Shown one piece after another: positions 28,173-35,432 of a stretch of 45,234 bases of DNA. The notes under the pieces were generated by a model that was not told the DNA's origin, did no database searches, and saw nothing but the letters and a program-made list of their open reading frames with translations. Source of the stretch: Bacteroidaceae bacterium (GTDB lineage: Bacteria; Bacteroidota; Bacteroidia; Bacteroidales; Bacteroidaceae); assembly GCA_017962495.1 (NCBI GenBank), contig JAGCVH010000034.1, positions 1 through 45,234 on the forward strand. Reading direction: 5' to 3'. Both the position numbers and the translations under genes were made by a program. Numbering within the stretch: the stretch's first letter is position 1; each line of letters opens with the position of its first letter.

Positions 28173-28228
28173 CAAGACCCCCTCTCCCTAATCCCTCCCC
28201 CTCGAGTGGGGAGGGACTTTAAAGGGAA
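28173..28228. repeat. C-tract/G-tract palindromic element, intergenic copy
   Basis: CCCCCTCTCCCTAATCCC, then TCCCCCTCGAGTGGGGAGGG. The C-strand has four runs of three or more C (28178-28201), so the minus strand could form a G-quadruplex. Confidence 0.7.
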
Positions 28229-28234
28229 ACAATA

Positions 28235-28271
28235 AAAAAGAAGCCCCGTTGCACTGAGCAACGAGGCTTCT
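28235..28271 (-). terminator. Terminator between the secreted-protein gene and tRNA-Leu
   Basis: AGAAGCC and GTTGC pair with GCAAC and GGCTTCT around a CACTGA loop. On the minus strand, after the tRNA, the hairpin is followed by TTTTTT. On the plus strand a TTCTTTCG tail follows, so it may stop both convergent transcripts. Confidence 0.8.
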
Positions 28272-28279
28272 TTCGTTTG

Positions 28280-28363
28280 TGCCCGGAACGGGACTCGAAC
28301 CCGTACGGCTGTTAGGCCAAGGGATTTTAAGTCCCTCGTGTCTACCAATTCCACCATCTGGGC
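28280..28363 (-). tRNA. tRNA-Leu (anticodon TAA)
   Basis: The minus strand folds as a class II tRNA: 5' GCCCAGATGG, D-arm with TGGTAGACACG, anticodon stem GGGAC/ATCCC around CTTAAAA (anticodon TAA), a variable arm, T-arm ACGGGTTCGAGTCCCGT and discriminator A. No CCA is encoded. Acceptor position 5 is A opposite C68; the other six pairs are Watson-Crick. It reads UUA and UUG. Confidence 0.95.
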
Positions 28364-28409
28364 AACAATTTGCTTTAGCTAAACATAATGCGCCTCAGCA
28401 TTGCGACTA

Positions 28410-28440
28410 CAAAGGTAATAAATAATTGACAATTGACAAT
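28410..28440 (-). promoter_or_regulatory. tRNA-Leu promoter
   Basis: Minus strand ATTG (28437-28440), 19 nt, TACCTTTG (28410-28417), about 45 nt before the mature 5' end. The -33 box lies within three tandem TTGACAA words (28426-28447). Confidence 0.55.
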
Positions 28441-28466
28441 TGACAATTAATAATTATTTTCTCTTC

Positions 28467-29078
28467 CTACCGATTTTTGATGGCTAACGTGTTGCTTCCA
28501 TAATACACACGATAGCGATAGAGTGCCTTGCCAGCATCCCCCTGACTCACCTGTCCCGTATTATTCAGGTCATAGGTGCGATGACAACGAGAGCAGTAAG
28601 CCAACCCTCCTTCCTGCAAGGTCAGACTACGGGCAACATACGCCTCATCGTAGCAGTTGCGGCAAGCCAAGTCGTAGCAAGTAACCACAGATCTGACTTC
28701 GCCCAGTTCGGGAATATTGGGCAAGCCCACGATAAAGCCCGCCAAACCCATATAGAAGCCCGTATAACCGTCAACAGCCATGCGATTGGCTTCGCCTTGC
28801 GAACCATTTGCCTTTGTGAAGAGGAACTTGTTGCCTGTGGTCAGGATGGTACACCACTCTCCCATCGATTCACAAGACGTATAAAGCTGCGATATGCTGT
28901 TGACAGGCGTAAACGTGAAGCGTGCTGGCAACGAACAATACTTGTTGCTCACCATCTCGTCATTGCAAGACATACAAGAAAGAAGAAGGCAAAGAAAGAC
29001 GCAAAAGCCCTTTGCCTGCCTCCCCCAAAGGGGAGGAGTAAATACTCTACTGTATGATGCACAAAAAAACTTTATCAT
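28467..29078 (-). CDS. Lipoprotein with a C-x2-C zinc-ribbon / Rieske-like domain
   Basis: 203 residues. A hydrophobic stretch GFCVFLCLLLSCMSC gives a lipoprotein signal with the cysteine in LLSCMSC. The rest has a beta-rich body and CRNC plus CSRC pairs (CYDLACRNCYDE ... LAYCSRCHRTYDLNNTG), which suggests a rubredoxin-like zinc or iron site resembling the small Rieske-like lipoproteins of Bacteroides. The first 22 residues (ASYSRVFTPPLWGRQAKG) do not look like a signal peptide and are encoded by a C-tract repeat (about 29007-29044). Only the ATG at 29078 gives an intact frame across the signal. Function unknown. Confidence 0.75.
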   Translation of the reverse strand: MIKFFCASYSRVFTPPLWGRQAKGFCVFLCLLLSCMSCNDEMVSNKYCSLPARFTFTPVNSISQLYTSCESMGEWCTILTTGNKFLFTKANGSQGEANRMAVDGYTGFYMGLAGFIVGLPNIPELGEVRSVVTCYDLACRNCYDEAYVARSLTLQEGGLAYCSRCHRTYDLNNTGQVSQGDAGKALYRYRVYYGSNTLAIKNR

Positions 29079-29273
29079 TGGTCTATAATTTCCCTCTCTT
29101 GAGGAGAGGCAGCTGGGTCTTTAGAGAAATGTGGCTTCGGTCCCACAAAGGGCGAAAAAGGCCTTCAGATGATTTCCCTTTGGCAATCAGTGCCTAATGA
29201 GGGGAAGAATCTTTGATTCTGACGGAGGTGTCGAGTCCACACTCGCGACGGAGGGGAGCAGGGAGAGGGATTC
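29079..29273. other. Intergenic spacer with repeat fragments
   Basis: Contains TCCCTCTCTTGAGGAGAGGC followed by GGGTCTTTAG (29092-29122), an AGAATC-TTT-GATTCT hairpin near 29210, and CGACGGAGGGGAGCAGGGAG. No gene is seen. Confidence 0.6.
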
Positions 29274-29756
29274 TTAATACGGCAACATGGCAAGCATGTC
29301 GGCCAGGCGTTCCACGCCGTCCTGCAGCTTTCCTTTCAACATCTGCTTCATAAAGAAGTTCAGGTCGGCACCCAGCGTCACCTTCATGGCACACTGTGTC
29401 TCAGAGGCTGGCAACAGTTGAATCCAGAGGTTGGCTTGTACGGGCGAACCCTCTGTCTCGAACTTCACCAGCTTAGGGTCTTCGCGCTCGATGATACGCA
29501 GACTCACGCTACCGATTGGTCCTGCGTCGGTGGTCACGGAATCGCGGTCGAACTGCAGTTTGCTCACGATGTCGCGTATCTGGTTAAACTGGTCGTCACT
29601 CACCTTGTCACCAGCCTGCTGACGGGCCATCTGCTCGAAATTGGGGTCTGTCAGTCGGTCCTGTATCACACTGAGGTTATTCAGGTCCGACAGCTTGGCA
29701 TACACATTGCCTACAGGGGCAAATATCTTCTTTACACTACTTTCGTATTTGGTCAT
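29274..29756 (-). CDS. SRPBCC-fold protein of unknown ligand
   Basis: 160 residues starting MTKYESSVKKIFAPVGNVYAKLSDLNN, the first strand and helix of a START/polyketide-cyclase-like fold, with mid-strand SLRIIEREDPKLVKFETEG and a long C-terminal helix MLKGKLQDGVERLADMLAMLP. The gene follows pyrE on the same strand, the neighbourhood I recall for this family in Bacteroides. Ligand and function unknown. The 155 bp between the genes are filled with repeat elements. Confidence 0.8.
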   Translation of the reverse strand: MTKYESSVKKIFAPVGNVYAKLSDLNNLSVIQDRLTDPNFEQMARQQAGDKVSDDQFNQIRDIVSKLQFDRDSVTTDAGPIGSVSLRIIEREDPKLVKFETEGSPVQANLWIQLLPASETQCAMKVTLGADLNFFMKQMLKGKLQDGVERLADMLAMLPY

Positions 29757-29762
29757 ATATTA

Positions 29763-29911
29763 TTTGACGATTTGACGATTTGACTGCTCGGCGACGTCAG
29801 GAGACGCTTGCGTTGCATCGCGGAGCAAGAATTTGACAATTGAATTCTCCTCCCCACGGGGAGAGTTCTTGCTCGGGCAAGCGTCTCTTTGAGCCGAGCG
29901 AGAGAGGGACC
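29763..29911. repeat. Repeat cluster between pyrE and the SRPBCC gene
   Basis: Tandem TTGACGAT words (29763-29784) come first. A plus-strand CGCTCGGC/GGAGCAAG element (29786-29832) differs by two bases in 47 from the copy at 42182. A C-tract piece follows (TCTCCTCCCCACGGGGAGAG, about 29845-29864). An inverted element lies at 29866-29900: on the minus strand CGCTCGGC, then AGACGCTTGC, then GAGCAAGAA. Confidence 0.8.
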
Positions 29912-30544
29912 TTAAACCTTCCAATTAGCAGGATCTTGTCGCCAGTCGTTCAGGAGGTCGATGTCACTCTCAGAAATATATCCGATACGCAAGGCCTCAC
30001 TCACCACAGCCTCGTAGTTGGTCAGGGTCACCAGATTCACGCCAGCTTTCTTGAAAGCCTTCTCTGCCTCCTGGAATCCGTAGGTGTAAGCAGCCACCAT
30101 GCCGATGACCTCGCATCCGTTGTTGCGAATGGCCTCCACTGCCTTCAGACTGCTTCCGCCCGTCGAGATAAGGTCCTCTATGACCACCACCTTCATGCCA
30201 GGCTTCAGTTCACCCTCTATCAGGTTCTCCAGTCCGTGATCCTTGGGTTTCGAACGCACGTACACGAAAGGCTTGCCAAGCACGTCGGCAACCAGAGCAC
30301 CCTGAGGAATGGCACCTGTGGCAACGCCGGCAACAGCCTCCACTTCGGGGAAGCGTTCCATGACGATGCGAGCCGTCTCCAGTTTCACAAAAGAGCGCAA
30401 TTCGGGATACGACAACGTCTTACGATTATCACAATAGAAGGGGCTCTTCCAGCCCGATGCCCAGGTGAAGGGATTATTAGGTTGTAACTTAATAGCCTTG
30501 ATATTCAACAGCTTAGCTGCAAAAATTTTCTCTAATGTCTTCAT
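29912..30544 (-). CDS. pyrE: Orotate phosphoribosyltransferase
   Basis: 210 residues. It joins orotate to PRPP to make OMP in pyrimidine synthesis. The PRPP loop is seen as MKVVVIEDLISTGGSSLKAV, with the family N-terminus MKTLEKIFAAKLLNIKAIKL, the orotate region FTWASGWKSPFYCDNRK, and VAGVATGAIPQGALVAD. The frame is open to 30853, but homology begins at the ATG at 30544, 29 nt after a promoter -7 box. The upstream extension carries C-tract-repeat sequence and is untranslated. Confidence 0.96.
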   Translation of the reverse strand: MKTLEKIFAAKLLNIKAIKLQPNNPFTWASGWKSPFYCDNRKTLSYPELRSFVKLETARIVMERFPEVEAVAGVATGAIPQGALVADVLGKPFVYVRSKPKDHGLENLIEGELKPGMKVVVIEDLISTGGSSLKAVEAIRNNGCEVIGMVAAYTYGFQEAEKAFKKAGVNLVTLTNYEAVVSEALRIGYISESDIDLLNDWRQDPANWKV

Positions 30545-30572
30545 ACTCTTATCTTTAAAAAGAAAACAACCG

Positions 30573-30580
30573 CAAAGGTA
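30573..30580 (-). promoter_or_regulatory. pyrE promoter -7 box
   Basis: TACCTTTG on the minus strand, 28 bases before the ATG. No good TTTG is found 19-21 nt upstream, so it is a weaker or activator-dependent promoter. Confidence 0.55.
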
Positions 30581-31275
30581 CAAAATAATCTTTAAATGCT
30601 TCGGAAAAACTTTGTTTTTTTGCATCACCACACTGAAGTTATAGTAAAGAGGAGACCGCATAATGGAGTCAGAAAGGATAAAGCCATGTTTCCCTCTGCA
30701 AGAGGATAGGCGGAGTAACGAAACGTTACGTACTCCCCTCGCTATAAGAGAGGGGAAGGGGGTGAGTCCATAATTTATTCGATGAAATGGGCACTTTTCG
30801 AAAATAATTACAGATAAACTATCTCTCATAAGAAGATGTATAAATGCGAACAAGCGAACGAACGAAAGCAGGCTCGATGATAAATCAATAAGCGTTCGAT
30901 TTGCATCACCTAGGAGAGATACACCGCCGGCAAACGTGTCCTCATCTCACCCTTCACTTCTCTTCTTACATCAAAGAATTAAGCATCCTAAAGTTCGAGC
31001 GAGAAGGAATTGCAAAAACGAGGAGGATAAGGGCACTCTCCCAATTCGGGAGGGTGCCTATGAAAGAGTGTTAAACCAGACGCCCTGAATCAATGCCCCA
31101 ACTATGCAACGAGGAATTTTCAAAAACATACAAATAAATAATAGTTTGTTGCAACAACGGCTATTATAATGATAAATTGAAAACTTCGCGGGCGGATGCT
31201 TAACACTTTGACAATTTGTGACATTTTCATCTTGTAAAGTAAAAGAATCGTGTGTTCTATTCTATGGAAACGTCA

Positions 31276-31283
31276 TAACTTTG
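31276..31283 (+). promoter_or_regulatory. glnK promoter -7 box
   Basis: TAACTTTG about 52 bases before the glnK ATG. The -33 region is poor, which would fit an activated, nitrogen-responsive promoter. A GAAAGCTTTC palindrome sits at 31290-31299, directly after the expected start site. Confidence 0.5.
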
Positions 31284-31335
31284 CAGTCGAAAGCTTTCGA
31301 AAAGGATTGTTTAGTATTATTAAAAAGGTAAAAAG

Positions 31336-31683
31336 ATGAAAAAGATTGAAGCAATTATCCGCAAGACTAAGTTCGAGGAGGTGAAAGAAGCATTGCTTTC
31401 ATCCGACATCGACTGGTTTGAATACCACGATGTTCACGGAATCGGTCAGAGCAGACAAGAGCGTATTTATCGCGGTGTGATGTATTCGACAGATGTCATC
31501 GAACGTGTAGCCATTACCATTGTATGCCGCGACCAGTTCCTCGATCCCACGGTGAAGGTTATTCTCAAGGTTGCCCACACTGGCGAGGTTGGCGATGGTC
31601 GCATTTTCATAAGTGACATCATCGACACTTGGAGCATTCGCACAGGCGAGCATGGCGATGTAGTGCTTCGCGATAAGCAGTAG
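31336..31683 (+). CDS. glnK: P-II nitrogen regulatory protein
   Basis: 115 residues. A trimeric ATP/2-oxoglutarate sensor that gates AmtB. The start MKKIEAIIRKTKFEEVKEAL, the T-loop with QERIYRGVMY (its tyrosine corresponds to the modified Tyr51 of enterobacterial PII), the B-loop TGEVGDGRIFI and the terminal SIRTGEHGD are all family marks. The T-loop is shorter and differs from the GFGRQKG form. It lies 120 bp before amtB. Confidence 0.93.
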   Translation: MKKIEAIIRKTKFEEVKEALLSSDIDWFEYHDVHGIGQSRQERIYRGVMYSTDVIERVAITIVCRDQFLDPTVKVILKVAHTGEVGDGRIFISDIIDTWSIRTGEHGDVVLRDKQ

Positions 31684-31803
31684 CACTCCTCTTGCCATCC
31701 TTCCCAGGGAAGGCGTATTTAACAACATTTTATTTTATAATACAAGACCCAATGCCCCTATTATGGTCTTCCCCTTCGTGGGATTAGAGGGGGGCCTTAT
31801 ATT
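31684..31803. other. Spacer between glnK and amtB with C-tract repeat pieces
   Basis: Two short palindromic C/G tracts (near 31699-31712 and 31765-31796, the latter GTCTTCCCCTTCGTGGGATT then AGAGGGGGGCC). This fits a degenerate copy of the family inside an operon. Confidence 0.5.
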
Positions 31804-33051
31804 ATGGATTACTTATCACTCGATACTGTATGGATGTTATTGGCTGCCATGTTGGTTTTCTGGATGCAACCAGGTTTTGCACTGTGTGAAGCAGGTTTTA
31901 CGCGTAGCAAGAACACGGCAAACATCCTGATGAAGAACTTTGTCGATTTCATGTTCGGGTCACTGCTGTTTTTCTTCATCGGCTTTGGATTCATGTTTGG
32001 AAGCGAGGGCGCTGGTTTTATCGGCATGCCCAACTGGGGTGACCTGAGTTTCTACAAAGACGAATTACCCGTAGAGGGTTTCCTGATTTTTGAGACCGTC
32101 TTTTGTGCCACATCAGCCACAATTGTCAGCGGTGCTATGGCCGAGCGCACAAAGTTCTCGATGTACCTTGTCTACAGCGCAGTTATCTCCCTGTTCATCT
32201 ACCCCATCGAAGGTCACTGGACTTGGGGTGGCGGTTGGCTTTGCAACGAAGCTGAGGGCAGTTTCATGATGTCAACGTTTGGCAACGTGTTCCACGACTT
32301 TGCAGGTTCAGCCATCGTACACAGCGTAGGTGGTGTGCTGGCCTTGATTGGTGCTTTGGCATTAGGTCCACGCATCGGCAAGTACAGCAAGGAAGGCAAG
32401 AGCAACGCTATTCCAGGTCACAATCTGGCCATGGCCGCACTAGGCGTATTCATTCTCTGGCTGGGGTGGTTTGGCTTCAACCCGGGTTCGCAATTGGCTG
32501 CCAGTGGTGAGGTAAACCGCATCGCCATTTCGCACGTGTTTCTAACCACCAACCTTGCCGCAGCAGCAGGTGGGGTGGCCACGATGTTCCTAACGTGGCT
32601 CAAATATGGCAAGCCTTCCCTCTCACTGACACTCAACGGTGTGCTGGCAGGTTTAGTGGGCATCACCGCGGGTTGTGATATTGTCTCCCCCGTGGGTGCT
32701 GTCATCATTGGACTCGTCTGTGGTCTTGTCCTCGTCTATGCCATTGAAATTATCGACCGCAAGTTACATATCGACGACCCTGTGGGTGCTTCAAGTGTGC
32801 ACGGTGTTTGTGGCATCCTCGGTACGCTGATGACAGGACTTCTGTCCACATCAAGTGGGGCGTTCTATGGTCACGGATGGGGATTCTTCGGTGCGCAGTT
32901 GTTTGGTATTCTCATCATCGACCTCTGGACTGCAGTTTGTGGCTTTGCCCTGTTCTATGGCATCAAGAAGGCTCATGGTCTGCGTGTAGATAAGCGAATC
33001 GAAGAAGAGGGTCTCGATGTTTACGAACATGGTGAGTTGTGCTATAACTAA
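31804..33051 (+). CDS. amtB: Ammonium transporter
   Basis: 415 residues and about 11 membrane helices. The pore twin histidines are in HDFAGSAIVHSVGG and in DDPVGASSVHGVCGILG. Other marks are MQPGFALCEAGFTRSKN near the N-terminus, FVFMFGSEGAG-type phenylalanine-gate sequence, and IGGxxWLGWFGFNPGS in the middle (ILWLGWFGFNPGS). The cytoplasmic tail KRIEEEGLDVYEHGE is the GlnK docking segment. It conducts ammonia/ammonium across the inner membrane when nitrogen is scarce. The outer-membrane protein gene follows 30 bp downstream. Confidence 0.96.
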   Translation: MDYLSLDTVWMLLAAMLVFWMQPGFALCEAGFTRSKNTANILMKNFVDFMFGSLLFFFIGFGFMFGSEGAGFIGMPNWGDLSFYKDELPVEGFLIFETVFCATSATIVSGAMAERTKFSMYLVYSAVISLFIYPIEGHWTWGGGWLCNEAEGSFMMSTFGNVFHDFAGSAIVHSVGGVLALIGALALGPRIGKYSKEGKSNAIPGHNLAMAALGVFILWLGWFGFNPGSQLAASGEVNRIAISHVFLTTNLAAAAGGVATMFLTWLKYGKPSLSLTLNGVLAGLVGITAGCDIVSPVGAVIIGLVCGLVLVYAIEIIDRKLHIDDPVGASSVHGVCGILGTLMTGLLSTSSGAFYGHGWGFFGAQLFGILIIDLWTAVCGFALFYGIKKAHGLRVDKRIEEEGLDVYEHGELCYN

Positions 33052-33081
33052 GCGAAAAGTGAAACACTAAAACTTGGAACT

Positions 33082-33807
33082 ATGAAAAGGATATTATTTA
33101 TTCTCCTGTCCGTAGTCTGTATAACTACGGCTGGAGCACAAGATATCGAGGAAGAGAAGACGGAAGAAAAAGAGAAGGTTGCGGCAACTCTGGGTATTGA
33201 TCTCGTAAACCAATACATCTGGCGTGGTCAGGACTTGGGATTTGTTTCCATACAACCTACTTTGGGCATTGGCTACAAAGGGTTGAGCCTTTCCACTTGG
33301 GGCAGCGTGGGCATTGCGAACGCCAATGACACAAAGGAATTGGACCTGACATTAAGCTACACTATCAAGGGATTCCAACTGGGTGTCACTGACTATTGGT
33401 TCTCTGCTGGCAAGTATTTCCAATACCGCAACAGCAAGACGACCCACATCTTCGAGGGTTTTGTAGGCTATGACTTCGGTTTCTTGTCGGCTATGTGGTA
33501 CACCTACTTTGCGGGCGACGACGGAACGAACAAGAATGACAAGCGAGCCTACAGCAGCTATTTTGAATTGGCGGCTCCTTTCCGTCTCGGTGGTCTTGAC
33601 TGGGAGGCGAAGGTGGGTGTAGTACCTTGGTACACAACGCTCTACAACACCGATGGGTTTGCTGTTACAAACATCTCTTTGAAGGCTGCCAAGGTATTTA
33701 CCATCAAAAAGAAATACGAGTTACCCGTATATGTGGGATTAACAACCAACCCCGATGCGCAGAAATTCTACCTTCTGTGTGGCGTTGCCTTTTCCTATAA
33801 ACATTAA
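33082..33807 (+). CDS. Putative outer-membrane porin of the ammonium operon (TorF-like)
   Basis: 241 residues. Signal peptide MKRILFILLSVVCITTAGAQ, a short acidic linker, then amphipathic beta strands from VAATLGIDLVNQYIWRGQDL to YLLCGVAFSYKH, ending in a histidine after an aromatic, as small barrels do. It resembles the TorF family porins. Co-transcribed with glnK and amtB, so it probably lets a nitrogen source cross the outer membrane. That substrate is inferred from context only. Confidence 0.8.
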   Translation: MKRILFILLSVVCITTAGAQDIEEEKTEEKEKVAATLGIDLVNQYIWRGQDLGFVSIQPTLGIGYKGLSLSTWGSVGIANANDTKELDLTLSYTIKGFQLGVTDYWFSAGKYFQYRNSKTTHIFEGFVGYDFGFLSAMWYTYFAGDDGTNKNDKRAYSSYFELAAPFRLGGLDWEAKVGVVPWYTTLYNTDGFAVTNISLKAAKVFTIKKKYELPVYVGLTTNPDAQKFYLLCGVAFSYKH

Positions 33808-33864
33808 TTGGGAGATACAAAACGCCTCACATATATTTCAAAAATGAATTGCAACATTCCGACT

Positions 33865-33930
33865 CTGGTCGTGATATAACCAGGGAAATTTTTCCCTTGT
33901 TAGCCGGGCTCAAATCCGAGCTCGGCTAAC
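33865..33930 (+). terminator. Triple hairpin at the end of the glnK-amtB-porin operon
   Basis: Three consecutive inverted repeats: CTGGT...ACCAG (33865-33883), AGGGAAA-TT-TTTCCCT (33882-33897, sharing two bases with the first) and GTTAGCCG...CGGCTAAC (33899-33930) followed by TATTTGG. The last is the likely terminator between this operon and convergent recX. Confidence 0.7.
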
Positions 33931-33954
33931 TATTTGGCCAGTAAAAGCTTCATC

Positions 33955-34428
33955 TCAATCCTCATCCACATCAGCAACTTCACGGATAAGATCCATCTCA
34001 AAGCCTTTACCTGCTAGGAATCGCATGAGTTTACCTTTGCGTTCGTAATCACTGCGAGCCTTGATAGTAGGCAGTTTGGTCTGTGCCAAACGGGTGAGGA
34101 TGGCCATGTATTCGTCGTCAGGCAGTTGGTCGAGAGCCTCGCGACGATGGGTAGAGGAACAGCCCATGAGACGAAGCATCTGATCGATCTTTATACGTCC
34201 CCAGTGGTTGTATCGGAGTTTGTCGAGAGCATAGGCCTTACAGAATCGCTGTTCGTCGATGTAGCCTTCGGCAAGCAATCGGTCAATGATGCGCTGTTGA
34301 ACCTCGGAAGGCTGCTGCCAAAGGGTAAGTTTCTCACGAATCTCACTGATACAGCACTCCCTCCTACTGCACAAGGCTTCAGCACGACTTAGGGCTTCTT
34401 TTTCCGATGGAATGGAGGATTTTTGCAT
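33955..34428 (-). CDS. recX: Regulatory protein RecX
   Basis: 157 residues from the ATG at 34428 (MQKSSIPSEKEALSRAEALC). The upstream ATG at 34488 lies inside prmC and gives a non-homologous extension, so it was rejected. The three-helix repeats are visible: ALSRAEALCSRRECCISEIR, LLAEGYIDEQRFCKAYALDK and LRYNHWGRIKIDQMLRLMG. RecX caps and limits RecA filaments. It starts 10 bp after the prmC stop. Confidence 0.88.
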   Translation of the reverse strand: MQKSSIPSEKEALSRAEALCSRRECCISEIREKLTLWQQPSEVQQRIIDRLLAEGYIDEQRFCKAYALDKLRYNHWGRIKIDQMLRLMGCSSTHRREALDQLPDDEYMAILTRLAQTKLPTIKARSDYERKGKLMRFLAGKGFEMDLIREVADVDED

Positions 34429-34438
34429 AATTACAGAC

Positions 34439-35293
34439 CTAACAAAAACTAACAAACCTACGGCATCGAACGAATCTGTCGTGCTCATAGGAGTCCTTGA
34501 GAATCTCTATGTCAGAGAATCCAAAATATTCGATTAAATGGCGCAATTCTTCACCCAAAGCTTGATTGATTTCGAACCAAATGGAGCCATTGGGAGCCAA
34601 ATGACGCATGGCATACCAAAGAATGGCACGATAAAAGAGCAACGGATTGTCGTCAGGCACGAATAGAGCCTGATGGGGTTCGTAGTCGAGCACGTTGCGC
34701 TGCATCGCCCTTGCCTCACTCTGGCGGACATAAGGCGGATTGGAAACTATGACTTGCCAAAGGCGGTCGTCCTCAGGAGGAGAAAATATGTCACACTGTT
34801 CCAGTTTAACATTTGCGTCGGAATAACGATCGAGGTTTTTCTGGGCAACAGCCAATGCCTCAGCGCTTACGTCCCACGCCGTGACTCCAGCTTTTGGCAA
34901 AGACAAAGCCAGCGAGAGCGCTATGCAAGCAGTGCCCGTCCCAATGTCCAGAAGGGAAAGTTCCGAATCCTTGTCTATTGAATCGAGGATAAGAGCCACC
35001 AGTTCCTCCGTCTCAGGACGCGGAATCAACGCACCTGGAGCAACAGAAAAGGTGTGACCGCAGAAGGTGGTTTGACCCAGAATGTACTGAATCGGCTCAT
35101 GACGAAGCAGTCGCGAAGTGATTTCTTTCACATTTTCAAGGTCGTGTGCCGATAAATGATTATCTTTGTCGAGCAAAATATCGGTCTGACCGAGTCCCAG
35201 GCACTCCTCGCACAGCCAGCGAGCCAAGGCACGAGCCTCACCCTCGGGATATATCAGACACAAGTCGTGGACTATCTGTTGATAGGTTTTCAT
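34439..35293 (-). CDS. prmC: Peptide chain release factor N5-glutamine methyltransferase
   Basis: 284 residues. It methylates the GGQ glutamine of RF1 and RF2. The start is the ATG at 35293 (MKTYQQIVHDLC), not the one at 35311, because the promoter lies just upstream. Marks: LIPRPETEELV, SAM motif LLDIGTGTACIALSLA, and the catalytic VSNPPYVRQ. Followed by recX. The leader is about 1-4 nt. Confidence 0.95.
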   Translation of the reverse strand: MKTYQQIVHDLCLIYPEGEARALARWLCEECLGLGQTDILLDKDNHLSAHDLENVKEITSRLLRHEPIQYILGQTTFCGHTFSVAPGALIPRPETEELVALILDSIDKDSELSLLDIGTGTACIALSLALSLPKAGVTAWDVSAEALAVAQKNLDRYSDANVKLEQCDIFSPPEDDRLWQVIVSNPPYVRQSEARAMQRNVLDYEPHQALFVPDDNPLLFYRAILWYAMRHLAPNGSIWFEINQALGEELRHLIEYFGFSDIEILKDSYEHDRFVRCRRFVSFC

Positions 35294-35380
35294 GATGCAA
35301 AGGTAGTGCAAACCGAGAAAAATGCCAAATTTATTTGAGTCTTTCCGAGGTCAAGCCTGCTTTCGACAATAGTACAAATA
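35294..35380 (-). repeat. Promoter-bearing repeat upstream of prmC
   Basis: Shares GCAAAGGTAGTGCAAACCGAG, an AAATTTATTTGA inverted region and CTTTCCGAGGTCAAGCCT with the rsmA repeat. Same orientation relative to the gene. Confidence 0.75.
35298..35329 (-). promoter_or_regulatory. prmC promoter inside the repeat
   Basis: Minus strand TTTG (35326-35329), exactly 20 nt, TACCTTTG (35298-35305). The ATG follows the -7 box by 4 nt, so the transcript should be leaderless. Confidence 0.75.
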
Positions 35381-35411
35381 AAAGTTTAAAAGTTTAAAAG
35401 TTTAAAAGTTT
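35380..35411 (+). repeat. Four perfect tandem copies of AAAAGTTT
   Basis: 32 bp of an 8-bp word repeated four times, then degenerate TTTAAC/TTTAAT units up to 35430. It ends 2 bp before the probable TTG start of ribD. Confidence 0.95.
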
Positions 35412-35432
35412 AACGGTTTAATAGTTTAATCT

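Larger units (their letters stand above)
30545..31335. other. 790-bp intergenic region between divergent pyrE and glnK
   Basis: No gene seen. It holds the pyrE promoter, a GTAACG-AAA-CGTTAC hairpin (30715-30729) next to a C-tract palindrome (30731-30770), the GATACACCGCCGGCAAACGT element (30918), another CTCTCCCAATTCGGGAGGG hairpin (31034-31062), and an AT-rich approach to the glnK promoter. Confidence 0.75.

Noticed and set aside
30545-30853. Upstream extension of pyrE to an ATG at 30853
   Set aside because: The extension contains repeat-encoded sequence and crosses the predicted promoter; the conserved start is at 30544.
35294-35432. FMN riboswitch upstream of ribD
   Set aside because: The 139-bp spacer holds the prmC promoter repeat and tandem AAAAGTTT words; none of the conserved RFN-element segments is visible.
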